From Actinokineospora bangkokensis (GTDB lineage Bacteria; Actinomycetota; Actinomycetes; Mycobacteriales; Pseudonocardiaceae): a stretch of DNA of 64,000 nt. Where the stretch lies: the NCBI RefSeq assembly GCF_001940455.1, contig NZ_MKQR01000026.1:825315-889314 (forward strand). Direction: 5' to 3'. Below are positions 57,175-64,000 of this stretch, in pieces; position 1 is the stretch's first letter, and the number at the start of each line of letters is the position of its first letter. Below the pieces are notes generated by a model. That model worked only from the letters and a program-made list of their open reading frames with translations, ran no database searches and was not told the origin of the DNA. A program made the translations under genes and the position numbers.

Positions 57175-57189
57175 GCGGGTCCCATCCGT

Positions 57190-57203
57190 GTTCCACGTGA
57201 AAC
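57190..57203. promoter_or_regulatory. parS: parS site 2 (one mismatch)
   Basis: GTTCCACGTGAAAC, 16 bp upstream of the rsmG start. Confidence 0.8.
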
Positions 57204-57315
57204 TTGTGCCGCCCATTCTTGCCGATGACGGTGCGTGCGGAGGTGCCACCCGGTCGGTGTCGCGCGAGCAGTTCCCCGTGGACCGCTGCCCGGCGCGGCG
57301 ACACCCGTGGTGCCG

Positions 57316-57329
57316 GTTTCACGTGGAAC
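57316..57329. promoter_or_regulatory. parS: parS site 3 (one mismatch)
   Basis: GTTTCACGTGGAAC in the rsmG-jag gap. Confidence 0.8.
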
Positions 57330-57351
57330 ACCGCACGCCCGCCGCTCCCGG

Positions 57352-57365
57352 GTTTCACGTGAAAC
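57352..57365. promoter_or_regulatory. parS: parS site 4 (perfect palindrome)
   Basis: GTTTCACGTGAAAC, the exact consensus, directly abutting the jag terminator. Confidence 0.9.
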
Positions 57366-57405
57366 GCACGAGGCCCCCGGTTCCGCGGAACCGGGGGCCT
57401 CGTGC
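57366..57405 (-). terminator. Terminator of the rpmH-rnpA-yidD-yidC-jag operon
   Basis: A 40-bp perfect palindrome (19-bp arms beginning GCACGAGGCCCCCGG) located 14 bp beyond the jag stop on the minus strand. No T tract. Confidence 0.82.
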
Positions 57406-57419
57406 TCGTCGTGCGCCGA

Positions 57420-57980
57420 CTACTCGGGGAAGACCACCACGCGGCGGCGCGGGTCCTCGCCCTCGCTCTCGCTGTGCACACCCTTGACGGCGGCGACCGC
57501 GTCGTGGACGACCTTGCGCTCGAACGGGGTCATCGGCTGGAGCCGCACCTTCTCGCCCGAGGACAGCACCTTCTGCGCGGTCGCGGTGCCGAGGTCCTTG
57601 AGCTCCTCGCGGCGGTCGGCGCGCCAGCCCGCGATGTCGAGCATCAGCCTGCTGCGGGCACCGGTCTCCTGCTGCACCGCCAGCCGGGTCAGCTCCTGCA
57701 ACGCCTCCAAGACGCTGCCGCGCGGGCCGACCAGCTTCTCCAGGTCCTCCCCGCCGTCGATGCTGATGACCGCGCGGTTGGCCTCCACGTCGAGGTCGAT
57801 GTCCCCGTCGTAGTCGAGGATGTCCAGCAGGCGCTCCAAGTAGTCACCCGCGATGTCGCCCTCCTGGACGAGCAGCTCCTCGGTGGAGCCGGGGGAGGAG
57901 CCTTCCGCTCCCGCGCTGGTGTCGTCCTGGGCCGCCGCGGACCCGGTCTGCTCGGCCGTCTCCTGCACCGTCTCCGGCAC
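57420..57980 (-). CDS. jag: Jag/KhpB-type R3H and KH RNA-binding protein
   Basis: The 186-residue protein has an acidic low-complexity N-terminus (to about 40), a KH domain (DYLERLLDILDYDGDIDLDV, GGEDLEKLVGPRGSVLEALQELTRLAV in outline), and an R3H domain (RADRREELKDLGTATAQKV, LQPMTPFERKVVHDAVAAVKGVHSESEGEDPRRRVVV in outline) with R-x3-H character. KhpB works with KhpA in RNA binding and division in other bacteria. It lies between yidC and the operon terminator. Confidence 0.93.
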   Translation of the reverse strand: MPETVQETAEQTGSAAAQDDTSAGAEGSSPGSTEELLVQEGDIAGDYLERLLDILDYDGDIDLDVEANRAVISIDGGEDLEKLVGPRGSVLEALQELTRLAVQQETGARSRLMLDIAGWRADRREELKDLGTATAQKVLSSGEKVRLQPMTPFERKVVHDAVAAVKGVHSESEGEDPRRRVVVFPE

Positions 57981-58007
57981 GCTTTCTCCTCTCCGGGTCG
58001 GACCGCG

Positions 58008-59081
58008 TCAGCGGTTCTTCCGACCCGACTTCTTGCGGGAACGGTCTGAGATCAGACCGGGAATCTGGGTGTCGCCGCCTGCCGCGGTGCCGTTCGCGCC
58101 GGACCCGCTCGACGCGGTGCCGGTCGAGCCGGTGCCGTTCGCGGTGGAGCCGTTCGCCGCGGTCCCCTCGGCGGGGGTCTGCGCGGTGGCGTCGGTCGCG
58201 GGCTTGCGGGTGGCGCTGGGCTTCTGGCCGGGGCGCGGGGCGGTCGGCTTCTGACCCGGCTTCGGGGCGCTGGCCGCGCGCTTGGCCTGCGCCTCCTCCT
58301 TCTTCTTGGCCTCCTCGGCGTCGATGCGCTTGTAGACGAAGCGCTGCTGCCAGAGGGTCCAGCTGTTGTTGCTCATCCAGTAGATGATCAGACCGATCGG
58401 GAAGAAGAAGCCACCGATCAGCACGCCCAGCGGGAAGACGTAGAGGGTCAGCTTGTTCATGATCGCGGTCTGCGCGGTGGCGGCCTCCGGGTTCTGGCGG
58501 CTCACCGAGTGGCGCGCGGTCAGGTGCGTCAGCACGCTGGCCACGATCATCAGCGGGATGGCGACGGCGATGATCGCGCCCCGGGAGACCTGGAAGCTCG
58601 CCAGCTCGGCGGCGGGCTGGGTGATCCAGTTGCCCAGCCGGGCGCCGAGCAGGTCGGCCTTGATGTAGGAGTCCACACCGGCGGCGTCGAAGAAGTAGTT
58701 CTCGGTCTTGCCCGGCTTGAACTCGCGCAGCACGTGGAACAGGCCGATGAAGACCGGGATCTGCAGGATCATCGGCAGGCAGCCGCCCAGCGGGTTGACC
58801 CCGTGCTGGGACTGGAGCTTCTGCATCTCCTGGGCTTGCTTCTGCCGGTCGTTGGCGTACTTCTTCTGGATCTTCTTGATCTCGGGTGCGAACTCCTGCA
58901 TCTTCTTCATGGAGCGCACCTGGTTGACCATGGGCTTGAACAGCAGCGCCCGCAGGGTGAAGACCAGGAACACGATGCCCAGCGCCCAGGCGAGCGCGCT
59001 GGTCTCGCCGAAGACGTGGCCGAACACCCAGTGCCAACACCAGAGGATGAAGGACACCGGGTAGTAGATGAAGTCGAGCAC
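58008..59081 (-). CDS. yidC: Membrane protein insertase YidC/OxaI
   Basis: The 357-residue protein has the first helix at about 4-24, the conserved helix near 32-50 followed by the basic coiled region RSMKKMQEFAPEIKKIQKKY (about 56-75), LGGCLPMILQIPVFIGLFHVLR, and two further helix pairs, ending in a Lys-rich tail with a Thr/Gly/Ala linker (GKPTAPRPG and NGT repeats) and RSRKKSGRKNR. It inserts and folds membrane proteins, alone or with SecYEG. GTG 59081; stop of yidD is 4 bp upstream. Confidence 0.94.
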   Translation of the reverse strand: MLDFIYYPVSFILWCWHWVFGHVFGETSALAWALGIVFLVFTLRALLFKPMVNQVRSMKKMQEFAPEIKKIQKKYANDRQKQAQEMQKLQSQHGVNPLGGCLPMILQIPVFIGLFHVLREFKPGKTENYFFDAAGVDSYIKADLLGARLGNWITQPAAELASFQVSRGAIIAVAIPLMIVASVLTHLTARHSVSRQNPEAATAQTAIMNKLTLYVFPLGVLIGGFFFPIGLIIYWMSNNSWTLWQQRFVYKRIDAEEAKKKEEAQAKRAASAPKPGQKPTAPRPGQKPSATRKPATDATAQTPAEGTAANGSTANGTGSTGTASSGSGANGTAAGGDTQIPGLISDRSRKKSGRKNR

Positions 59082-59085
59082 GGGA

Positions 59086-59418
59086 CTACTCCTCGGCTGC
59101 TGATCGGTCGGCCGGGTCTGCTGGAGCCCCGGGATCGGTCGTGGGGGTCCTGGGCGGAACCGGGTCGAGCCCGCCAGGGTGCCAGGGGCCGCAGCGCAGC
59201 AGCCTGCGCGCGGCGAGCCAGGAGCCGCGCAGGGCCCCGTGGGTGGTGAGCGCCTCGACGGCGTACGCGCTGCAACTGGGGTGGAAGCGGCAGGCGGGCG
59301 GCAGGAACGGGGAGACCCACCTGCGGTACGCCCGCACCGGGAGCAGTAGCGCGCGGGCCACCGGGCCGGGGCGGGCAGCGCCGACCGAGCGGTCGTCCAC
59401 CGCGGCTGACCCGTTCAC
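59086..59418 (-). CDS. yidD: Membrane protein insertion efficiency factor YidD
   Basis: The 110-residue protein has the YidD core [29 protein letters not shown] and [15 protein letters not shown] with the conserved Cys residues, plus a C-terminal Pro/Asp-rich extension. The start overlaps the rnpA stop (GTGA), so translation is coupled. It assists YidC/SecYEG insertion. Confidence 0.93.
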   Translation of the reverse strand: MNGSAAVDDRSVGAARPGPVARALLLPVRAYRRWVSPFLPPACRFHPSCSAYAVEALTTHGALRGSWLAARRLLRCGPWHPGGLDPVPPRTPTTDPGAPADPADRSAAEE

Positions 59419-59828
59419 ACCCCACCGCCACTTCGCGGATGCGCCGCGCCGCCCGCCAGGCCCAGCCTGCGCAGCGCGGCGTCGAAGTCCCGACCGAGCT
59501 CGGCGCTGCTCGCGCCCGCCGCCATCGGGAGTGCCCGCACCACCAACGCCCCGCCGGGCGGGAGAGTTCCGAGGCGGTCGCGGGCGACGTGCCGGAGCCT
59601 GCGCGCCACCCGGTGCCGGGTGACGGAGTTGCCCACGGCCTTGCTCACGACGAAACCGACCCTCGCCACCGCGGGGGTCCGCGGCGGGCGGGGGTCGGCT
59701 CCGGTTTCGTGCTCCGCTGCCGCCACCAGGGCGTGCACCACCAAGCGGGGGCGCCCCGCCCGCCGACCTCGCCGGGTGACCAGGCGGAAGTCGGCGCCGT
59801 CGGTCAGCCGGTTGGCCGCGGGGAGCAC
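59415..59828 (-). CDS. rnpA: Ribonuclease P protein component
   Basis: The 137-residue basic protein starts [34 protein letters not shown] in outline and has the RNR-type motif [17 protein letters not shown] (about 75-91) that contacts precursor tRNA. GTG 59828 is preferred over open frame to 59987, which would overlap rpmH. It partners the M1 RNA for tRNA 5' processing. Confidence 0.92.
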   Translation of the reverse strand: MLPAANRLTDGADFRLVTRRGRRAGRPRLVVHALVAAAEHETGADPRPPRTPAVARVGFVVSKAVGNSVTRHRVARRLRHVARDRLGTLPPGGALVVRALPMAAGASSAELGRDFDAALRRLGLAGGAAHPRSGGGV

Positions 59829-59842
59829 GGCAGCAGCTGGTG

Positions 59843-59980
59843 TCAGGCCGACAGCTTGTCGCGGCCCCGGCGGCGGCGGGCGGCGATGATCGCGCGGCCC
59901 GCGCGGGTCCGCATGCGCAGGCGGAAGCCGTGCGTCTTGGCGCGGCGGCGGTTGTTCGGCTGGAAGGTGCGCTTGCTCAC
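59843..59980 (-). CDS. rpmH: 50S ribosomal protein L34
   Basis: The 45-residue protein, GTG 59980 to TGA 59843, reads [19 protein letters not shown] and ends [10 protein letters not shown], the L34 signature. It is the first gene of the operon running left to jag and is normally divergent from dnaA, which is absent here because the contig ends at 60422. Confidence 0.96.
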   Translation of the reverse strand: MSKRTFQPNNRRRAKTHGFRLRMRTRAGRAIIAARRRRGRDKLSA

Positions 59981-60422
59981 GACTCAATCTCCCGGTCTGG
60001 CTGCTCTAGCGGGTCTCCTCGGCCCCCCTGCCGGAATCGCGGCAGCCGGTGGCGGCGAGCTCGCAGGCGCGCCGAACCCACCCGCCGCAAGCGGGAGACC
60101 TTATGAGGGTACGCACCGCCGCGCGGCGGCTCAAACCGGGGTGCCCGGACGGGGGCGCCTTGTGGCGGGGGGCCACCATTGTTACCGTGCGGTCCCCTGG
60201 TCGACCGCCGGGTGGGGGAGCCCCGCGGCACGGAACCGGGTCCCGCTCACCGCCGGGCACCGCGCGCCACCCCGACGGGGGGTGGCCCGCCGGGTCCGCC
60301 ATACCTTCGTGCACAGTTGTGGACAAACCTGTGGATGCCGGTTTGACGGCACCCACCGCCCGGGACAGCCTTACCGGGCACGACCGGTGGAGAACGACGC
60401 CCGCGAGGGGAGGGGAGCGGCG
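59981..60422. other. rpmH upstream region, probable truncated dnaA promoter/oriC flank
   Basis: No gene seen. The part from 60300 holds an exact inverted DnaA box, TGTGGACAA (60318-60326), and partial matches at 60307-60315 and 60330-60338. This is what is expected in front of dnaA. The sequence stops at an artificial-looking 12-mer before any dnaA codon is recognised. Confidence 0.65.
60318..60326 (-). promoter_or_regulatory. DnaA box (TTGTCCACA on minus strand)
   Basis: Exact consensus within the rpmH-dnaA gap, probably part of dnaA autoregulation. Confidence 0.7.
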
Positions 60423-60434
60423 CTAGCTAGCTAG
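60423..60434. other. CTAGCTAGCTAG linker, probable contig join
   Basis: The 12-mer has stop codons in all six frames and is identical to 63446-63457. AT content, origin context and gene content all change across it. Confidence 0.8.
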
Positions 60435-61054
60435 CCCCGGATGAGCTGGGGGTCTTTCCTGAGCTTCTGTTGTATCGCACGGGTAGTCCCAGAAGTTGGG
60501 ACGACACGCCGGGGTCGGCCTGGGAACCTGTCGGTGTTTCGTGCCGCGATGGGGGTTCCGAGGGGAGGGGAGCCGGAACAGCTTCTACCTCCAGTAAGGG
60601 TGTCGAGTTTTTGGCATGTTCGGTTGGCTGTCGTGCGCCCGTCCTGTGGGTATGGTTCGACGGTGCTGCGCGGGGTGATGAGCTTGGTCCTCCTGTCGGG
60701 TGATGTGGTGTTCTTGTCTCTGAGATTGCTGCGGCGAACCGTAAGGTGATCGTATGGATGTGTAACGTTGGCGGTTGCCTCACGACGGGTAGTGCAGTGA
60801 AAGTCAGGTGTGGTGCCGACTGTTGGGCTATCCCTGGCCTTCATGGCAGTGCGGACGTGCCGAGTTGAGGAGACTTGGAGTGAATCGATTTCGTGAATAC
60901 GGGGAGAGTTGATTCGAGGGGTGACGTGGCGGGATCGCCGTCGACTGGTCATGTCGAACGACAATGTCTTGTGTGGCGTGGAAGCCACGGTGGTGTCGAG
61001 ACGGTCTGCCGTTGGCGTTGTGGTTGATGGTCGAGGAATGGGAGCTGATGGGTG
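60435..61054. other. Region upstream of cas3, no confident gene
   Basis: About 620 bp with distinctly lower GC than contig 1 and many TTG/TGG words. A small inverted repeat GTCCCA-GAAGT-TGGGAC lies at 60486-60502. No CRISPR repeats, leader or recognisable protein were found; frames on both strands lack homology I can name. It may hold the cas promoter. Confidence 0.5.
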
Positions 61055-63265
61055 ATGTGGGCGCACAGTCCGAGTGAGGTGTCCGGTGCGCTGCATGGGC
61101 TTGCTGATCACGTGCGTTCGACCGCTCGGTGGGCGCGGGTGTTCGCCGAGCCTTTCGGCGCGGGGGACCTGGCGTGGGAGTTGGGGCTGGTGCATGACGC
61201 GGGTAAGGCGCGTTGTGCGTGGCAGGAGGGGTTGCTCGCCGCGGGGACGTCGGGTGGCAGGGTGGGTGTACCGCACAAGGAGGTCGGGGCGTCGTTCATC
61301 GCGCCGCGGGCGGGGGTGGCGGCGATGGCGGTTCTGGGTCACCATGGCGGGTTGCATTCGCGGAGTTGGCTGCTTCGGTTGTTGCGGGATTCGGATTCCG
61401 AGGATGTGGGTGAGGTGATGGCCCGGTTCTTCGAGGTGGTTCCGGAGGCCGCTTGTCTTGATTCGGGGGTGTCGCCTGTGCCGTCGGGGTGGGGGAAGGA
61501 CCCTTTGGTGTGGGAGATGGGGGTGCGGATGGTGTTCTCGGCGTTGGTGGATGCCGACCATCTCGACACCGCGGCGCATTTCGAGGGTTTGGACACCGTC
61601 CGGGTGGCGGCGCAGGTGGACATGGGTGTGTTGCGTGACCGGTTCGAGGGCGCGCGTTCCGAGCGGTTCTCCGGTGTGGTCCCGTCGCTGGTCAACGAGA
61701 TCAGGTCGTCTCTGTACGCGCGGGTTGTGGGGGCTGCTGGCGGTGGGCGTGGCATTTACCGGCTGCCGGCGCCGACGGGGTCGGGGAAGACTGTTTCCTC
61801 GGCGGGGTTCGCCTTGCACCATGCTGCGCGCCACAGGATGTCGCGGGTGGTGGTCGCGGTCCCGTTCACGACGATCACCTCACAGAACGCCCAGGTATAC
61901 CGTGACTTGTTGGGCCCGGAGGTGGTGTTGGAGCACCACTCGAACGCTGAGTTCGACGGCCGAGATCTGCGGTTGGCGGCGGAGAACTGGGACGCGCCGT
62001 TCGTGGTCACCACTACCGTGCAGTTGTTCGACTCGTTGTTCGGTCGCAAGCCTGCTCGCTCGCGGAAGCTGCACAGGTTGGCCAATGCGGTGATCGTGCT
62101 TGATGAGGTGCAGGCGTTGCCGTTGTCGCTGCTGGGGCCGATCCTCGATGGTCTCCGGCTGCTGTGCCGCCACTTCGGGGCGACGGTGCTGTTGGCCTCG
62201 GCAACCCAACCACCGTTCGAGCGGCTTGCGGTGTGGAAGTCCCTGGACGTGGTCGAACTGGGGGGTGACGCGGTCGCGCTGTCGACGGGTCTGCGGCGCG
62301 CGGCGTATGAGTGGAGGCTCGATCCGAGGCCGACCACGGACCAGATCGCCGCCGAGGCCGCCGAGGTGGGGCAGGCGCTGGTGGTGGTCAACACGGTGCC
62401 CCAGGCGCGGGCGATGGTCCGCGCGGTGGCTGCGGTGGCGGCGGCGTCGGCGACGGTGCTGCACCTGTCGACAAGGATGGTTCCCGTCCACCGGGACAGG
62501 GTGTTGGCCCAGGCATGTGACCTGGTGAAGTCGGGGGACCCGGTGCTGTTGGTGTCGACCCAACTCGTCGAGGCCGGGGTCGATGTGGACTTCCCTGTCG
62601 TGTTCCGGGCCTTGGCGCCTGCGGAGTCGTTGCAGCAGGCGGCAGGACGGGCCAACCGTGAAGGCAGGCGTTCCGGGTTGGGCAGGGTTGTGGTGTTCGA
62701 TGCCGAGGGCACCACGATCCCCGCGTTCTACCGGGCCGGTGTCGCCAAGACCCTGGCGTTCTTCGGGCCCGGCAAGGCCGATCCCGGCGACCCGCAGGTG
62801 TTGGCCCGCTACTACGCGAGCCTCTACTCCGCCCTCAACGTCGATGCCGATCCCCGGGCTGTGGAGATTCAGCGCAATCGCGGTGCGCTGGACTACCTGG
62901 CTGTCGCCGAGGGCCCGGTCACCGGGTTGGGTGACGCGGACCGCCCTCTGCGCGACTCCCGATTGGCGTTCCGCATGATCGACGAGGACCAGGTCACGGT
63001 GGTGGTCACCGACTACGACAACAACGACGAGGTCCGGGAGTGCCTGCGCCGGGTCCGTGCGGGCGACGGCCCGCTGGGGGCGCTGGTGCGGCGCATGCGC
63101 CCGTACATGCTCTCCCTGCCCCGTTCTGTCGCCTCCAGACCGGAGGTGGCCAGTCTGCTCCGCCCGGTCGTCGCAGGGCAGAGGGACCTGTGGGAGTGGG
63201 TCGGTCACTACGACCAGTTAGTGGGACTCGACGACGGTGACACGAGCGAGGAGACAGTGTGGTGA
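61055..63265 (+). CDS. cas3: CRISPR-associated nuclease/helicase Cas3 (type I-C)
   Basis: The 736-residue protein has an N-terminal HD nuclease ([12 protein letters not shown], then VHDAGK with H47-D48, [18 protein letters not shown]) and an SF2 helicase: PTGSGKT near residue 240, DEVQ near 349, [25 protein letters not shown] and [13 protein letters not shown]. It unwinds and degrades target DNA recruited by Cascade. ATG 61055 or GTG 61052. Codon use has more T-ending codons and lower GC than contig 1, consistent with horizontal acquisition. The stop overlaps the cas5 start (GTGA). Confidence 0.92.
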   Translation: MWAHSPSEVSGALHGLADHVRSTARWARVFAEPFGAGDLAWELGLVHDAGKARCAWQEGLLAAGTSGGRVGVPHKEVGASFIAPRAGVAAMAVLGHHGGLHSRSWLLRLLRDSDSEDVGEVMARFFEVVPEAACLDSGVSPVPSGWGKDPLVWEMGVRMVFSALVDADHLDTAAHFEGLDTVRVAAQVDMGVLRDRFEGARSERFSGVVPSLVNEIRSSLYARVVGAAGGGRGIYRLPAPTGSGKTVSSAGFALHHAARHRMSRVVVAVPFTTITSQNAQVYRDLLGPEVVLEHHSNAEFDGRDLRLAAENWDAPFVVTTTVQLFDSLFGRKPARSRKLHRLANAVIVLDEVQALPLSLLGPILDGLRLLCRHFGATVLLASATQPPFERLAVWKSLDVVELGGDAVALSTGLRRAAYEWRLDPRPTTDQIAAEAAEVGQALVVVNTVPQARAMVRAVAAVAAASATVLHLSTRMVPVHRDRVLAQACDLVKSGDPVLLVSTQLVEAGVDVDFPVVFRALAPAESLQQAAGRANREGRRSGLGRVVVFDAEGTTIPAFYRAGVAKTLAFFGPGKADPGDPQVLARYYASLYSALNVDADPRAVEIQRNRGALDYLAVAEGPVTGLGDADRPLRDSRLAFRMIDEDQVTVVVTDYDNNDEVRECLRRVRAGDGPLGALVRRMRPYMLSLPRSVASRPEVASLLRPVVAGQRDLWEWVGHYDQLVGLDDGDTSEETVW

Positions 63266-63445
63266 CCACGAGTCTGCCGACATCACCCTCCGGGGCACCT
63301 CCGGTGGTGGTGCAGGTGTGGGGTGACGGGGCGCTGTTCACCCGACCGGAACTGAAGGTGGAGCGGGTGACCTACCCGGTGATGACCCCCTCCGCCGCCG
63401 TGGGGGTGCTGGAGTCGATCTTCTGGAAGCCGGAGTTAGACTGGC
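63262..63445 (+). CDS. cas5: Cas5 (type I-C, Cas5d), truncated at contig end
   Basis: The 61 visible residues include [19 protein letters not shown], then [26 protein letters not shown], the N-terminus of type I-C Cas5, the pre-crRNA-processing subunit of this subtype. The frame runs to 63445 and is cut by the 12-mer linker, so the apparent end (a stop inside the linker) is artificial. Order cas3-cas5 matches the I-C operon cas3-cas5-cas8c-cas7-cas4-cas1-cas2; the rest should be on another contig. Confidence 0.88.
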
Positions 63446-63457
63446 CTAGCTAGCTAG
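63446..63457. other. CTAGCTAGCTAG linker, probable contig join
   Basis: Same 12-mer as 60423-60434. It interrupts cas5 one base after a Trp codon, and an unrelated frame follows. Confidence 0.85.
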
Positions 63458-64000
63458 CCGACGTCCGCCTGCTGACCTGGCCGATACCGGCCCTGCAGGC
63501 GGCGGGCCTGCCCCTCAAGCCCCTCGACCGGATCCTGCCCTACAGCGACGGGATCACCGTCGAGCGCCCGGAACCGGTGGGCGACTACCGCGTCCCCGAC
63601 GGCCGCTTCATGGCCGGGCTGACTGGCAGGCTGGTCGAACTGCTCGCCGACGGCGTGCCCACCACGTGCCTGTCGATGTACCTGGCCCCGCACGACGCCG
63701 TCGTCCGCGACGCGGTCACCGCGGCCAGGGCGGCGGGCCTGGCCCCCGACGTGCGCACGATGGCCAAGGCGGTGGGCTCCGACATCACCAACGTCATCCG
63801 CTCGTGCCTGCGCGAGGGCACCTTCGGCGCGGCCATCGCGCTGTTCACCACCTTCCTCGCCAACGACCGGCTGCTGGCGGTCTCGGAGTTCACCAAGCAG
63901 GAGATCACCGCCGCCGCCCGCGACGTGGACGCCCACTGCGGCACCCGCTTCGCCCAGGAGTGCCAGCGGCGGGTGGAGATCAGCTACCCGCCGGTGGACA
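63458..64000 (+). CDS. Partial protein, possibly N-terminal half of a GT4-type glycosyltransferase
   Basis: One frame is open from the linker to the window end (about 180 residues, both ends missing). It shows DGRFMAGLTGRLVELL, CLSMYLAPHDAVVRDAV, ALFTTFLANDRLLAVSEFTKQEI and VEISYPPVD. The combination VSEFTKxEI followed by V-x-I-x-YPPVD resembles the end of the N-terminal Rossmann half of GT4 glycosyltransferases (VSEFSxREL, V-VVYPGVD). I do not recognise the exact family. GC is as high as in contig 1. A plain hypothetical protein is the fallback call. Confidence 0.45.

Noticed and set aside
60435-61834. Long minus-strand frame opposite cas3 and its upstream region
   Set aside because: Its translation is Arg/His/Pro-rich without known motifs and mirrors the clear Cas3 HD domain; it also starts at the linker.
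60435-63445. CRISPR array near cas3
   Set aside because: No regularly spaced direct repeat is visible in the 3-kb segment.

Overview
The window is high-GC (roughly 72%) actinobacterial chromosome. Several whole blocks keep the Mycobacterium tuberculosis gene order: a GT87 protein, rpsF-ssb-rpsR-rplI and dnaB (Rv0051 to Rv0058), then pcnA, Nudix, DUF6049, murJ, sigM with its anti-sigma factor, trxB-trxA, cwlM, GNAT, parB-parA, rsmG, jag, yidC, yidD, rnpA and rpmH (Rv3907c to Rv3924c). Codon use and the secreted chaplin-like protein suggest a member of Pseudonocardiaceae; that placement is inference. The region lies next to the replication origin: rpmH normally faces dnaA and oriC, four parS sites sit around rsmG, and DnaA boxes recur at four places.

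Layout. 1-4.4 kb: two GT87-like membrane proteins around rarD, plus endonuclease IV. 4.5-6.6 kb: two paralogous secreted, membrane-anchored proteins. 6.7-10.2 kb: ribosomal protein/ssb operon, terminator, DnaA-box cluster and dnaB. 10.3-17.8 kb: an extradiol dioxygenase, a 1060-residue chaplin-like repeat protein, an Ala/Pro-rich secreted protein and a large right-handed beta-helix-like membrane protein. 17.8-32.5 kb: accessory genes (AI-2E exporter, a two-component system, MerR, two TetR, PadR and LysR regulators, an MMPL exporter, ribokinase, a PLP lyase, and the tdh-kbl threonine pathway). Several regulators have a visible palindromic operator. 32.5-33.3 kb: a toxin-antitoxin insertion with a decayed PIN toxin, flanked by a 22-bp duplication of the kbl 3' end. 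33.4-36.3 kb: leuS with a Leu-codon leader peptide and attenuator. 36.4-60 kb: the conserved origin-proximal block for tRNA maturation, cell-wall lipid II export (murJ, pseudokinase, cwlM), redox control, chromosome segregation and membrane protein insertion.

The right end is not contiguous chromosome. The same 12-mer, CTAGCTAGCTAG (a six-frame stop spacer), occurs at 60423-60434 and 63446-63457. The first copy falls exactly where dnaA/oriC would be expected, and the second cuts a type I-C cas5 gene mid-codon. I read 60435-63445 (cas3 plus the start of cas5) as a separate contig concatenated into the record, and 63458-64000 (part of a glycosyltransferase-like gene) as a third contig. No CRISPR array is visible.

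Most interesting for follow-up: the leuS attenuator with a probably leaderless leader peptide; the roughly 180-bp duplicated DnaA-box module between cwlM and the GNAT gene, and the DnaA-box cluster before dnaB; the multi-chaplin protein; the TA insertion at kbl; a short ORF with a perfect UUCG hairpin upstream of an MFS gene; and the assembly joins. No tRNA or rRNA genes were recognised.
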